From: Brenneria goodwinii
Lineage (GTDB): Bacteria > Pseudomonadota > Gammaproteobacteria > Enterobacterales > Enterobacteriaceae
NCBI RefSeq assembly: GCF_002291445.1
Contig: NZ_CP014137.1
Location: 4,464,001 to 4,528,000, forward strand
DNA length: 64,000 nt
Direction of reading: 5' to 3'
The notes beneath the pieces were generated by a model. That model saw only the letters and a list, made by a program, of their open reading frames with translations. It ran no database searches and was not told where the DNA came from. The position numbers and the translations under genes are program-made. The number at the start of each line of letters is the position of its first letter. The first letter of the stretch is position 1. Positions 43,931 to 54,117 of the stretch are shown piece after piece.

Positions 43931-44863
43931 TTAAGCGGTACGGTTTAGCCAGGCCATATATTCAGCGACGCCTTCGGCAACGGTTTTAAACGGCTTGTCG
44001 TAACCTGCCGCGCGCAGTTTAGTCAGGTCCGCCTGTGTATATGCCTGATAACGGCCTTTTAGCTTTTCTGGGAATTCAATATATTCCACGCTGCCTTTTT
44101 TGTGGAACGCCAGCGTGGCGTCGGCAACGGCCTGGAAAGATTCAGCCCGGCCGGTGCCGCAGTTGAAGATGCCGGACACGCCTTTTTGCCAAAACCACAG
44201 ATTGACGGCCGCGACGTCGCCGACGTATATGAAGTCCCGTTTGAAGTTTTCGCTGCCGGCAAACAGTTTCGGATTTTCACCCTGATTGATCTGTCTGTTC
44301 AGGTGAAAGGCGACGCTGGCCATGCTGCCTTTGTGTCCCTCACGCGGGCCGTAGACGTTGAAATAGCGGAAGCCGCAAATTTGCGACTCGGCCTGCGGCA
44401 GAATTTCACGCACGTATTGGTCGAACAGGAATTTAGAGTAGCCATAGACGTTCAGCGGCTGCTCATACTTGCGCTCTTCAATGAAGTTATTGTCACGACC
44501 GCCATAGGTCGCGGCGGAAGAGGCGTACAGGAACGGGATATTGCGATCGAGGCAATAGTGCAGCACCTCTTTGGAGTATTGATAGTTGTTATCCATCATA
44601 TACTTGCCATCCCACTCGGTGGTCGATGAGCAGGCGCCTTCGTGGAAAATGGCATCAATATCGCCCAGATTGTCACCCGCTATGATATTGGCGATGAAAT
44701 CTTCTTTATCCATGTAGTCTGTAATATCCAGATCCACCAGATTGACGAATTTCGTTCCATCTTTCAGGTTATCGACAACCAGGATATCCCGATAGCCAAT
44801 GTCATTGAGCGCTTTCACGATATTGCTGCCGATGAAACCGGCGCCGCCAGTAACGATAATCAT
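43931..44863 (-). CDS. hldD: ADP-L-glycero-D-manno-heptose 6-epimerase
   Basis: A 310-residue short-chain dehydrogenase-type epimerase, the E. coli length when started at the ATG at 44863 (MIIVTGGAGFIGSNIVKAL). It converts ADP-D,D-heptose to ADP-L,D-heptose, the donor for WaaC and WaaF. The Rossmann motif is GGAGFIGS; the catalytic YxxxK is YGYSKFLFDQ (Y and K separated by three), and FNVYGPREGHKGSMASV follows. A 15-codon upstream extension lacks homology and was rejected. Confidence 0.97.
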   Translation of the reverse strand: MIIVTGGAGFIGSNIVKALNDIGYRDILVVDNLKDGTKFVNLVDLDITDYMDKEDFIANIIAGDNLGDIDAIFHEGACSSTTEWDGKYMMDNNYQYSKEVLHYCLDRNIPFLYASSAATYGGRDNNFIEERKYEQPLNVYGYSKFLFDQYVREILPQAESQICGFRYFNVYGPREGHKGSMASVAFHLNRQINQGENPKLFAGSENFKRDFIYVGDVAAVNLWFWQKGVSGIFNCGTGRAESFQAVADATLAFHKKGSVEYIEFPEKLKGRYQAYTQADLTKLRAAGYDKPFKTVAEGVAEYMAWLNRTA

Positions 44864-45017
44864 GGGATCTACCCTTGTTAATCTTGCCGGTGAGGCACCA
44901 CGCCTCACGCTGTCTATGACCGCTATAATAGCATTTCATTTTACCGCAAGCAGCCCGGCGTTTATTTCTCCGGGATTTCTGCGATCGAGAAAGAAAAATA
45001 ACGCGGCGATTTACCGT

Positions 45018-46001
45018 TTAATGTGATTTTTCTGCGGGCGCGACCCAGGTTTGCCAGCGGCGTTTTACGAAGATGACGGCTGCGCTGTCATGGATGTCGT
45101 CGCTGAGCAATTTGAATATCGTCGCGCTCGTCACGGGTGCGGGCGGATGTTTCACCATGCACTGCTTTATACCGGGGAAGGGTTTGACGCCACGGACAGG
45201 CGGTTGTGGCTTCGTCGCTTTCGGCGTCTCCGGAACGGGTAATGGTTCGTAGTGCTGCGTCGGTTCATTCAACAACTGGCTGGGGCGCACTAAAACAATA
45301 TCGGATCCCAGCGTGGGCAGCATTTGTTGCAATACTTTAATGGTCGACGGATGCGGGTGACCAATCGCAATGGCGGAGCCGCTGCGTCGCGCTATCTGCA
45401 CGGCCCGGTTAAACTGCTGGCGGATATCGGCTTCATTCTGCGAGTCATCCAGAAAAACTTTCCGCTTGATGACTTTTACGCCGGTGCCGACGGCGGCCCG
45501 GCTGGCCTGGCTACTGCCGATCGTCATACTGTCGAGAAAATAGAGGTGGTAGGCGCTCAACGCCTGCATGACTTTTTGCATGCCGGGAAGGCTGGAGGTC
45601 ATCGCGCTGCCCATATGGTTATTCAACCCGACGGCGTAAGGCACATTGTTGACTGATTGGCGAATGATGCGCTGAATTTCTTCACTGCTCATATCAGGAT
45701 GCAGGGTATCGCGCTCCAGCGGCTGCTTGCTGAGCGGCGCCATCGGCAGGTGGATCAGCACTTCACGCCCTTGATTATGCGCTTTGGTCGCCATTTCCCG
45801 GGCATAAGGCGCGTTAGGCAAAACCGCCACCGAAATGGCCGTAGGCATATTTAAAACCTGATTCTCATTATGAGGACGATAGCCGAAGTCATCAATCACG
45901 ATGGATAGCTTACCGGCCGAGATAAACGAAGACAGCGACAATAGGCTGAAAAATAAAAATATTTTTGGTTTTATATGATACAAGACTATCTTCCCAACCA
46001 A
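45018..46001 (-). CDS. yibQ: Divergent polysaccharide deacetylase family protein YibQ
   Basis: A 327-residue periplasmic protein with an N-terminal signal (IFLFFSLLSLSSFISA). The divergent polysaccharide deacetylase fold shows LSIVIDDFGYRPHNE, EVLIHLPMAP, AVGLNNHMGSAMTS, YFLDSMT and AIAIGHPHPSTIKVL. It overlaps the envC stop by 16 bases, the conserved envC-yibQ pair. The C-terminal 70 residues are proline-rich and longer than usual, ending in a basic tail. Its substrate is unknown; a cell-wall-related role is suggested by the envC link. Confidence 0.92.
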   Translation of the reverse strand: MVGKIVLYHIKPKIFLFFSLLSLSSFISAGKLSIVIDDFGYRPHNENQVLNMPTAISVAVLPNAPYAREMATKAHNQGREVLIHLPMAPLSKQPLERDTLHPDMSSEEIQRIIRQSVNNVPYAVGLNNHMGSAMTSSLPGMQKVMQALSAYHLYFLDSMTIGSSQASRAAVGTGVKVIKRKVFLDDSQNEADIRQQFNRAVQIARRSGSAIAIGHPHPSTIKVLQQMLPTLGSDIVLVRPSQLLNEPTQHYEPLPVPETPKATKPQPPVRGVKPFPGIKQCMVKHPPAPVTSATIFKLLSDDIHDSAAVIFVKRRWQTWVAPAEKSH

Positions 46002-47287
46002 GGTTGTGGGTTTACCGCCTGCCCTTGGCGGCGAATTTCAAAATAGAGCGCAGGCTGGCTTTGCCCGCCGCTGTTGCCTACCAGCGCGATGGGTTCGCCC
46101 GCTTTAACCTGGGCGCCAACGGCAACCAGCGCGCTTTGATTGTAGCCGTATAAACTCATGTCGCCTTTACCGTGCTGAACGACCACGACCAGGCCGTAGC
46201 CTTGCAGCCAGTCAGCCATTAGAACGGTGCCGTCGGCGATGGCTTTCACTTCGGTTCCTTCCGGCGCGGCGATAACCATCCCTTTCCAGCGTAACTCGCC
46301 TTGCAGCGATTCGCCAAAACGATGCTCGATTCGGCCGCGAACCGGCCAGAAAGCCTGTGCGGCAGGGCGTCCCAAACCGCCGGTACGGGCCATCAGCGAC
46401 TGTTCGCTTTCCGTTGGCTTATAGCTGCCGCCGCTACGTTTGGCCTGCTGCTCTTTGGCCCGGACCTTGGCCGCTTCCCGCGCTTCGCGTTCAGCCCTGG
46501 CCCTGGCTTCGCGCTCGGCACGGGCGATTTGATCGCGCAGCCGGGTTTCATTCTGACGTAATTCGGTGAGCAACCGCTGATCTTTTGCCAGCGAGCTTTC
46601 AAGCGTCGTCAGCGTTTGCTTGCGATCGGACTGCGCCTGTTCCAGCGCTTGCTGTTGCTGCTGCTGGTTGGACAACAGGGTTTTCTGCTGATTTTGTTTC
46701 TGCTCCAGCAACTGTTTCTGGCTGGCCAGTTCGGTGCGCGTTTGCTGTAACTCATTGATGGATTTCTGCCGCGCTTCGTTCAGATAGCCGAAATAGGCGA
46801 GGATACGCTCGCTGCGCTGGCTCTCTTCTCCGCTCAGAATCAGCTGCAGCGCGCTGTGTTGTCCTTGACGAAATGCGGCGTCAAGCTGGCGTGACAGCAT
46901 GTCCTGCTGCGTTTTTTGCTGTGACTGTAATTTGGCAATGGAGGCGGCGAGCGCGCTCAACTCTTTATTTAAGCTCGACAGCGTATTGCGTGTTTCACGC
47001 AGCTGGCGGCTTGATTGAGCGATCGACTGCTCCTGTTTCTTCAACTGCTGGAGCAGTGCGCTACGCTGTTGCTGCTGTTGCTGAACGCTTTTTTCTTTTG
47101 CTGCGATATCCTGTTGCAGGTTTTTGAGCTGTTGCTGATTATCAGCGGCCAGGCTGATATCGGAAAATAGCAAAGCGCCGACGCACAACGCGCAGGCGCA
47201 CCGGGTGAACCGTTTGCGTAACGCCGGAAATGGAACATGGGCGCGGCGGGCGGTTCTCAACTGAACAGATAACGCTTTTTTACTCAT
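45986..47287 (-). CDS. envC: Murein hydrolase activator EnvC
   Basis: A 433-residue periplasmic division protein. The N-terminus holds a long basic stretch and then a signal peptide (CACALCVGALLFSDISLA), about residues 29-48. Residues about 50-270 form glutamine-rich coiled coils, and the C-terminal LytM/M23 domain runs from GRIEHRFGESLQGELRWKG to the end. The LytM domain lacks the intact zinc set (for example LYGYNQSA where active enzymes have SxYxH), as in E. coli EnvC, which activates amidases AmiA and AmiB at the septum. In E. coli gpmM precedes it; here there is no gpmM. Confidence 0.94.
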   Translation of the reverse strand: MSKKALSVQLRTARRAHVPFPALRKRFTRCACALCVGALLFSDISLAADNQQQLKNLQQDIAAKEKSVQQQQQQRSALLQQLKKQEQSIAQSSRQLRETRNTLSSLNKELSALAASIAKLQSQQKTQQDMLSRQLDAAFRQGQHSALQLILSGEESQRSERILAYFGYLNEARQKSINELQQTRTELASQKQLLEQKQNQQKTLLSNQQQQQQALEQAQSDRKQTLTTLESSLAKDQRLLTELRQNETRLRDQIARAEREARARAEREAREAAKVRAKEQQAKRSGGSYKPTESEQSLMARTGGLGRPAAQAFWPVRGRIEHRFGESLQGELRWKGMVIAAPEGTEVKAIADGTVLMADWLQGYGLVVVVQHGKGDMSLYGYNQSALVAVGAQVKAGEPIALVGNSGGQSQPALYFEIRRQGQAVNPQPWLGR

Positions 47288-47747
47288 AGCGAAGGATTAT
47301 TCCACGATGAACAGCCGCTTACCAGTCGTCTAATTCCGGATTTCTATTTCTATCCGTGACAACGATACGATGACCTGGAATCTGCGGTAAAAGACATTCG
47401 ATAATAGATAAATGGGAATGCGTGCGTGTATTCCCCTCATCCTGCAAATTGCGGCGGCGCTGATTTTATTGCCCGGCGTTTTTCCTGGACCCGCCCCCGG
47501 TTTACCGCGTTCTCCGCCGTCTGGTTTCCCGAAGCGCCGGGGAATTGATTCGGTTTCGCCTGACTGCATTTTGCAGTCTATTGAGTATAGAATGGTTGCA
47601 TTACACAATCTGTGTGGTGATTTTACGTATCACGCCGCAGATTCAGTACGCGATGTTGGCTTACTGGCTGTAATTGCTGTATCGCGCAGGTATACTCAGG
47701 AACCTTATATTTTTGTCGCTTAACTGATTCGGGAGTCGTTATACCCC
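47288..47747. other. Gene-free divergent region where gpmM is expected
   Basis: Between envC (-) and yibN (+) lie 460 bases with no recognisable coding sequence. In E. coli the 1.5-kb gpmM gene (2,3-bisphosphoglycerate-independent phosphoglycerate mutase) occupies this place. A 92-codon minus-strand frame (47330-47608) has no similarity to GpmM and a composition unlike a protein. Promoters for envC and yibN must be here, but I could not pick them confidently. Confidence 0.6.
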
Positions 47748-48179
47748 ATGCAAGAGATTATACCATTCATTAGCAAGCACCCTATATTAAGTGTGGCCTG
47801 GGTTGCCCTGTTGGTTATTGTTATCGTGCTTACGGTGAAGAGTAAATTTTCGAAAGTGAAGGAAGTGGTTCGCGGTGAAGCGATCCAACTGATCAATAAA
47901 GAAGATGCCGTGATTGTCGATATCCGAAATCGTGATGATTATCGCCGCGGTCATATCGCCAACGCATTTAACCTGTTGCCCAACGATATTAAAAACGGCA
48001 GCGTGGGCGAACTGGAAAAGCATAAGGCGCAGCCGGTAATCGTCGTGTGCGCCAACGGCATGTCTTCGCGTGAAGCGGCGGCTAATCTGCTGAACGCGGG
48101 TTTTGAACGTGTAATGGTGCTGAAGGACGGTCTTGCCGGCTGGAGTGGCGAAAACCTGCCTTTGGTTCGCGGCAAGTAA
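47748..48179 (+). CDS. yibN: Rhodanese-like membrane-anchored protein YibN
   Basis: A 143-residue protein with an N-terminal transmembrane helix (ILSVAWVALLVIVIVLTV, about residues 13-30) and a rhodanese domain. The domain shows VIVDIRNRDDYRRGHIANAFNL and the active-site loop VVCANGMSSREAA with the catalytic cysteine. It probably faces the cytoplasm. In E. coli grxC lies between yibN and secB; that gene is missing here. Confidence 0.95.
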   Translation: MQEIIPFISKHPILSVAWVALLVIVIVLTVKSKFSKVKEVVRGEAIQLINKEDAVIVDIRNRDDYRRGHIANAFNLLPNDIKNGSVGELEKHKAQPVIVVCANGMSSREAAANLLNAGFERVMVLKDGLAGWSGENLPLVRGK

Positions 48180-48337
48180 ACGGCAGTCCTCGGTAAATGA
48201 CGGGTTCGCCGCAAACGGCTCTTGCAGGATAGCCTCAGGCAGGCTGATTGCAACGCCAAGATTACGTAATCTACTGGTGTCTACCTTCGCTGACGATGGA
48301 AGGCGTCAAAGAAATCCAACAAAAGGTATTATTTAAC

Positions 48338-48802
48338 ATGTCCGAACAAAACAACGTCGAAATGTCTTTCCAAATCCAGCGTATCTATACCAAGGATATC
48401 TCTTTTGAAGCGCCGAATGCGCCTCAGGTATTCCAGAAAGAGTGGCAGCCCGAAGTAAAATTGGATCTGGATACGGCATCCAGCCAACTGGCGGAAGATA
48501 TTTATGAAGTCGTATTGCGCGTCACGGTAACCGCGTCTATGGACGAAGAGACGGCATTTCTGTGCGAAGTTCAGCAGGGCGGGATCTTCACCGTCGGCGG
48601 TATTGACGGAACGCAACTGGCCCACTGCCTGGGAGCCTATTGCCCGAATATCCTGTTCCCTTATGCGCGTGAGTGCATCACCAGCCTGGTTTCTCGTGGT
48701 ACTTTCCCGCAATTGAATCTGGCTCCGGTCAATTTTGACGCGCTGTTTATGAACTATCTGCAACAGCAGGCGGAAAGCGCCGAGCCGAGTCAGGATGCCT
48801 GA
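48338..48802 (+). CDS. secB: Protein-export chaperone SecB
   Basis: A 154-residue tetrameric chaperone that holds preproteins for SecA. It begins MSEQNNVEMSFQIQRIYTKD, followed by SFEAPNAPQVFQKEWQPEVKLDLDT and NILFPYARECITSLVSRGTFPQLNLAPVNF, all diagnostic. An in-frame codon 30 positions upstream gives a non-homologous extension and was rejected. Its stop overlaps the gpsA start (TGATG), the conserved secB-gpsA coupling. Confidence 0.97.
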   Translation: MSEQNNVEMSFQIQRIYTKDISFEAPNAPQVFQKEWQPEVKLDLDTASSQLAEDIYEVVLRVTVTASMDEETAFLCEVQQGGIFTVGGIDGTQLAHCLGAYCPNILFPYARECITSLVSRGTFPQLNLAPVNFDALFMNYLQQQAESAEPSQDA

Positions 48803-49821
48803 TGAACGCGTCTGACGCTTCAATGACCGTAATCGGTGCCGGTTCATACGGCACCGCATTGGCGATTACGCTGGCGCGTAATGGTCATCAGGTTGTGCTC
48901 TGGGGGCACGATCCCGACCATATTCATGCTTTGCAGGCCGCCCGCTGTAACCAGGCATTTCTTCCCGACGTCCCTTTTCCTGATTCGTTGCGGCTGGAAA
49001 CCGATTTGCCGCGGGCATTAGCGGCCAGCCGCAATGTGCTGGTGGTGGTGCCCAGCCATGTGTTTGGCGACGTATTACGTCAGATCAAACCGCATCTGCG
49101 CGCGGACGCGCGGGTCGTCTGGGCGACCAAGGGGCTGGAAGCGGAAACCGGACGCCTGTTGCAGGATGTCGCGCGTGAAGCGTTGGGCGAAAAGATTCCG
49201 CTCGCGGTCGTATCCGGCCCTACTTTTGCCAAAGAACTGGCCGCCGGCCTGCCAACGGCGATTGCTCTGGCGTCAACCGACGGCGAATTTGCCGACGATC
49301 TTCAACGTTTGCTGCATTGCGGCAAAAGTTTCCGGGTGTACAGCAATCCTGATTTTATTGGCGTCCAGCTGGGCGGCGCGGTTAAGAACGTGATCGCGAT
49401 TGGCGCCGGCATGTCTGACGGCATCGGTTTCGGCGCTAACGCCCGTACGGCATTGATCACCCGCGGCCTGGCGGAGATGACTCGGCTGGGCGTGGCGCTG
49501 GGCGCGGATCCCACCACCTTTATGGGAATGGCCGGATTAGGCGATCTTGTTTTGACCTGTACGGATAATCAATCCCGTAACCGGCGTTTCGGTATGATGC
49601 TGGGGCAGGGCATGGATGTTCAGCACGCGCAGGATAAAATTGGTCAGGTGGTTGAAGGGTACCGTAACACCAAAGAGGTGCTGGCGTTAGCGCAGCGTTA
49701 TGGCGTTGAAATGCCGATTACCGAGCAAATATGGCAAGTTCTGTACTGTGGCAAAGATGCCCGGGAAGCCGCGCTAAGTTTGTTGGGACGCACCCGTAAA
49801 GATGAAAGCGCCAATTTATAA
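48802..49821 (+). CDS. gpsA: Glycerol-3-phosphate dehydrogenase [NAD(P)+]
   Basis: A 339-residue enzyme, E. coli length, that makes glycerol-3-phosphate from DHAP for phospholipid synthesis. The Rossmann motif is VIGAGSYGTALAI, followed by VWATKGLE, VSGPTFAKELAAGLPTAIALA with the substrate lysine region, and GAVKNVIAIGAGMSDGIGFG with the catalytic lysine. It overlaps secB by one base and is followed by cysE after 288 bases. Confidence 0.97.
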   Translation: MNASDASMTVIGAGSYGTALAITLARNGHQVVLWGHDPDHIHALQAARCNQAFLPDVPFPDSLRLETDLPRALAASRNVLVVVPSHVFGDVLRQIKPHLRADARVVWATKGLEAETGRLLQDVAREALGEKIPLAVVSGPTFAKELAAGLPTAIALASTDGEFADDLQRLLHCGKSFRVYSNPDFIGVQLGGAVKNVIAIGAGMSDGIGFGANARTALITRGLAEMTRLGVALGADPTTFMGMAGLGDLVLTCTDNQSRNRRFGMMLGQGMDVQHAQDKIGQVVEGYRNTKEVLALAQRYGVEMPITEQIWQVLYCGKDAREAALSLLGRTRKDESANL

Positions 49822-50109
49822 AACCCCTGTTTTTACTGCAATATCAATCATGTCGGTCTGATTTATCCACCCCATGTCCGGGATGGCCCTGACGGGCCGC
49901 CAACAGTAGCGCTTAAAAGCGTGAAGGGGAATGGGAATACGGTTAACGTTTGTGGTGTCTCGCTGATGTAGACTGGGGTTCTGACGTAACAGTATTGCAA
50001 TTTTTACCGGGCTCCATTAATACGGATGGCCCGCGTGCTTTTGTTGCGCGCATGGGGTTGATGGCAAGTCAGTCGTATCTGGATGAGCGGTATTTCGGAG
50101 AGTGAAGCA

Positions 50110-50931
50110 ATGTCGACAGAAGAGTTGGAGCAGGTCTGGAAAAATATTAAGGCTGAAGCGCGTAGTTTGGCGGATTGCGAACCTATGCTGGCCAGTTTTT
50201 TTCATGCAACATTGCTGAAACACGAAAACCTGGGAAGCGCCCTGAGCTATATGCTGGCTAACAAGCTGGCGAGCCCAATTATGCCGGCCATCGCTATCCG
50301 CGAAGTCGCTGAAGAGGCTTACCATGCCGATCCGCAGATGATCGTTTCCGCCGCGCGTGATATTCAGGCGGTCTGCCTGCGCGATCCCGCCGTTGATAAA
50401 TACTCAACCCCTCTGCTTTACCTGAAAGGCTTTCATGCGTTACAGGCATACCGCATCGGTCACTGGCTTTGGTCTCGGGATCGTAAAGCGCTGGCGATCT
50501 TCTTCCAGAACCAGATTTCCGTCTCCTTTGGCGTCGATATCCACCCGGCGGCGACGATTGGTTGTGGGATCATGCTCGATCATGCCACGGGCATTGTGAT
50601 CGGGGAAACCGCCGTGGTTGAGAATGACGTCTCTATCCTGCAGTCCGTCACGCTGGGCGGTACGGGTAAAACCACTGGCGATCGCCATCCTAAAATTCGG
50701 GAAGGGGTGATGATTGGCGCGGGCGCTAAGATACTGGGAAATATTGAGGTTGGCCGCGGCGCTAAAATTGGCGCCGGATCCGTCGTTTTACAGCCTATTC
50801 CGCCTCACACTACCGCCGCGGGCGTGCCTGCCCGCATCGTCGGCCGTCCGGAAACGGATAAACCATCAATGGACATGGATCAGTATTTCAACGGCGTGAA
50901 TCGCGGCTTTGAGTATGGCGACGGTATTTAA
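50110..50931 (+). CDS. cysE: Serine O-acetyltransferase
   Basis: A 273-residue enzyme, E. coli length, started at the ATG at 50110 with GGAGAG upstream (an in-frame codon nine positions earlier is less likely). The N-terminal helical domain (CEPMLASFFHATLLKHENLGSAL given in part: LASFFHATLLKHENLG) precedes a left-handed beta-helix of hexapeptide repeats with DIHPAATIGCGIMLDHATG and GGTGKTTGDRHPKI. The C-terminal FEYGDGI tail binds CysK and mediates cysteine feedback. It catalyses the first committed step of cysteine synthesis. In E. coli trmL follows; here it does not. Confidence 0.97.
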   Translation: MSTEELEQVWKNIKAEARSLADCEPMLASFFHATLLKHENLGSALSYMLANKLASPIMPAIAIREVAEEAYHADPQMIVSAARDIQAVCLRDPAVDKYSTPLLYLKGFHALQAYRIGHWLWSRDRKALAIFFQNQISVSFGVDIHPAATIGCGIMLDHATGIVIGETAVVENDVSILQSVTLGGTGKTTGDRHPKIREGVMIGAGAKILGNIEVGRGAKIGAGSVVLQPIPPHTTAAGVPARIVGRPETDKPSMDMDQYFNGVNRGFEYGDGI

Positions 50932-51356
50932 TATTGTCGGGCGGCGGATCAATAAAAACGGCGCATACCCGCATGAATTCCAGTGGCGGAACGCGGCAAA
51001 CATTCAGGCAATTTAAAATAAGGGCAGGAAATGATAGACGTACTGGCGGCGTCTTGACGATTTGCCCACATTCACCGCTCGGCGCGCTTCGTCAGCACAC
51101 TCATGATGTTTTTTACCGGTAAGAACTGTCTGAAACCTTTCCCCCCGTTGCCATTTATTTAACGGCCATTGCCGTTTGTTCCGGCATAATGGCGAACCTT
51201 TTTAGGGTTATGTCATCTGTGAAAACAGCATGAGTTGAACTATATATTTTGTTATCCCCTAAATATTTCAAGGCGCGGCAATGTGGTTAACGCGCCGGTA
51301 ATGGAAATAATGACGGGTATCCGAATAGTGATATTAAAGTTGCTGAGAGTCTAATA
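50932..51356. other. Gene-free region between cysE and pagP
   Basis: No coding sequence was found in these 425 bases. The clearest structure is an imperfect hairpin at 51165-51193 (GCCATTGCCG against CGGCATAATGGC). PagP is usually PhoP-regulated, so I looked for a PhoP direct repeat (GTTTA-type) and did not find a convincing one. Confidence 0.5.
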
Positions 51357-51986
51357 ATGTATTTAAAGCGTATTTTCGTCATCCTGAGTTTTGTTGTGTC
51401 ATCCGCTATGCCGATTTTGACTCATGCAACGGACACCCAGAACAATGGCGGCGTGGTGAACGGCGGTACGAATGGCGGCAGTGCCGACGCTACGGCCGTA
51501 CATGATGAAAGCTGGTGGCAGAGAAGTAAAAATAATCTGTCCAAAACATGGTCGGAATCACCGAACCATGACATCTACATTCCGGCGATTACCTGGCATA
51601 ACCGCTGGACGTACGATAAAGAAAAGACGGATGAATATAATGAACGCCCGTGGGGCGCGGGTTACGGTGTATCGCGCTTAGATGAGGACGGTGACTGGCA
51701 CTCGTTATATCTGATGGCGTTCAAGGACTCCCATAACAAATGGGAGCCGATTGGCGGTTACGGATTTGAGAAGCGCTGGCGTCCGACCAGCGATCAGGAT
51801 TTCCAACTGGGGCTGGGATTTACCGCCGGCGTCACCATGCGCGATAACTGGAACTATATTCCGATTCCGGTATTGCTGCCGCTGGCCTCCATCAGCTACC
51901 AGAAGCTCTCCTTCCAGGCGACATATATTCCCGGTACGTACAACAACGGCAACGTCTTTTTTGCCTGGTTTAGATGGCAGATTTAA
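51357..51986 (+). CDS. pagP: Lipid A palmitoyltransferase PagP
   Basis: A 209-residue outer-membrane beta-barrel enzyme that transfers palmitate from phospholipid to lipid A. A signal peptide (MYLKRIFVILSFVVSSAMPI, cleavage after about residue 24) is followed by a glycine/asparagine-rich stretch of about 20 residues that E. coli PagP lacks. Then come the N-terminal amphipathic helix and barrel. Catalytic residues are H81 (ITWHNRWTYDKEK), D124 and S125 (MAFKDSHNKWEP); GAGYGVSRLDEDGDWHSLY and the C-terminal FFAWFRWQI end the barrel. It is monocistronic between cysE and yigM. Confidence 0.95.
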   Translation: MYLKRIFVILSFVVSSAMPILTHATDTQNNGGVVNGGTNGGSADATAVHDESWWQRSKNNLSKTWSESPNHDIYIPAITWHNRWTYDKEKTDEYNERPWGAGYGVSRLDEDGDWHSLYLMAFKDSHNKWEPIGGYGFEKRWRPTSDQDFQLGLGFTAGVTMRDNWNYIPIPVLLPLASISYQKLSFQATYIPGTYNNGNVFFAWFRWQI

Positions 51987-52034
51987 GATAGCCGATAAAT
52001 TTCAAGATCCGCTCCGACGGTAGAAGAGATGGCG

Positions 52035-52072
52035 AACCCCTTTTGAACGATGCAAAAGGGGTTTTATTTTTT
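52035..52072 (+). terminator. pagP rho-independent terminator
   Basis: AACCCCTTTTG and CAAAAGGGGTT pair over 11 bases around a seven-base loop and run into TTATTTTTT, 48 bases after the pagP stop. Confidence 0.9.
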
Positions 52073-53078
52073 GGCCGCATATCCATAAGAATAATATCTC
52101 GCTGATAGGGTATTGCGATGAACACTTTGCCGGCCCAAGTGCAGTAAGAATGATTTTTGGCAATGCGATATTGTTTGTTCGCTATTTGTCCGAATGTAAA
52201 CCATTTTGGTCGAAATTTATTCGCTATCCTCCGTTACAATAACGACTCTTTTTTCTGAGCGGTGGATATTGCAGTGCCATTACTTATCATCACCACAATA
52301 TTGTGGGCTTTTTCATTCAGCCTGATTGGCGAATATCTGGCGGGCCATGTCGATAGCTGGTTTTCCGTATTGATGCGCGTCGGGCTGGCCGCGCTGGTCT
52401 TCTTGCCATTTTTACGCTGGCGGGGTTATGCGCCGCGCGTCATTTTACTCTATCTGCTGGTGGGCGCCTGCCAACTGGGAATTATGTACTTGTTTGTTTT
52501 TCAGGCGTATCTCTATCTTTCTGTCCCCGAATTTTTGCTGTTTACGGTTATGACGCCGCTGTACGTCACGCTGATCTACGATCTGCTGCGTCGTGAACGC
52601 CTGCGCTGGGGCTACATGTTCAGCGCGCTGCTGGCCGTTCTGGGCGCGGCGGTGATTCGTTACGACGGGGTCAGCCCGCATTTTCTGTGGGGATTGATGC
52701 TGGTTCAGGCGGCGAACATCTTCTTCGCCATCGGTCAGGTCGGCTATAAACGGCTGATGGAAGTGCACCCGATGCCGCAACACTGCGCCTTTTCATGGTT
52801 TTATCTGGGGGCGCTGGCGGTTTCGGTGGTGGCCTGGCTGCTATTCGGCAACGCCAGCCAATTACCCACGACCTCGTTGCAGTGGGGGGTGTTGGTCTGG
52901 CTGGGGGTTGTCGCTTCGGGACTGGGTTACTTTATGTGGAACTACGGCGCCACCCAGGTTGATGCCGGGACGCTGGGCATCATGAATAATTTCCACGTTC
53001 CCGCGGGGCTGCTGGTCAACCTGGCTATCTGGCAGGAAAAGGTGCATTGGCCGAGCTTTATCATCGGGGCGATTATCA

Positions 53079-54014
<936 letters not shown>

Positions 54015-54022
54015 GAGAGTCC

Positions 54023-54039
54023 TTCACAGTGACAGTGAA
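54023..54039. promoter_or_regulatory. Dyad in the metR-metE intergenic region
   Basis: TTCAC and GTGAA form an inverted repeat with a seven-base spacer between the divergent metR and metE genes. MetR recognises TGAA/TTCA half-sites, but the half-sites here are in the outward arrangement, so this is only a candidate. Confidence 0.35.
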
Positions 54040-54078
54040 TAAATTGCGCTTGTGGGCAATACACTACCTGCGGATTAT

Positions 54079-54102
54079 AGATGTGTAAACATCTGGACGG
54101 CT
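54079..54102 (+). promoter_or_regulatory. Three tandem MetJ (met box) operators before metE
   Basis: Three adjacent 8-mers, AGATGTGT, AAACATCT and GGACGGCT, resemble the met box consensus AGACGTCT; the second and third match six of eight bases. They lie 16-39 bases before the metE start, the expected place for S-adenosylmethionine/MetJ repression. A weak promoter (TTGTGG at 54050-54055, TTATAG at 54075-54080) overlaps them. Confidence 0.65.
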
Positions 54103-54117
54103 AAATGAGGATAAACG

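Noticed and set aside
47330..47608. 92-codon minus-strand frame in the envC-yibN gap, considered as a gpmM remnant
   Set aside because: No resemblance to any GpmM segment and low-complexity composition.
48248..48337. Possible grxC remnant or N-terminal extension of SecB
   Set aside because: The 30 codons before MSEQNN show no CPYC-type motif and no similarity to glutaredoxin; SecB aligns from MSEQNN.
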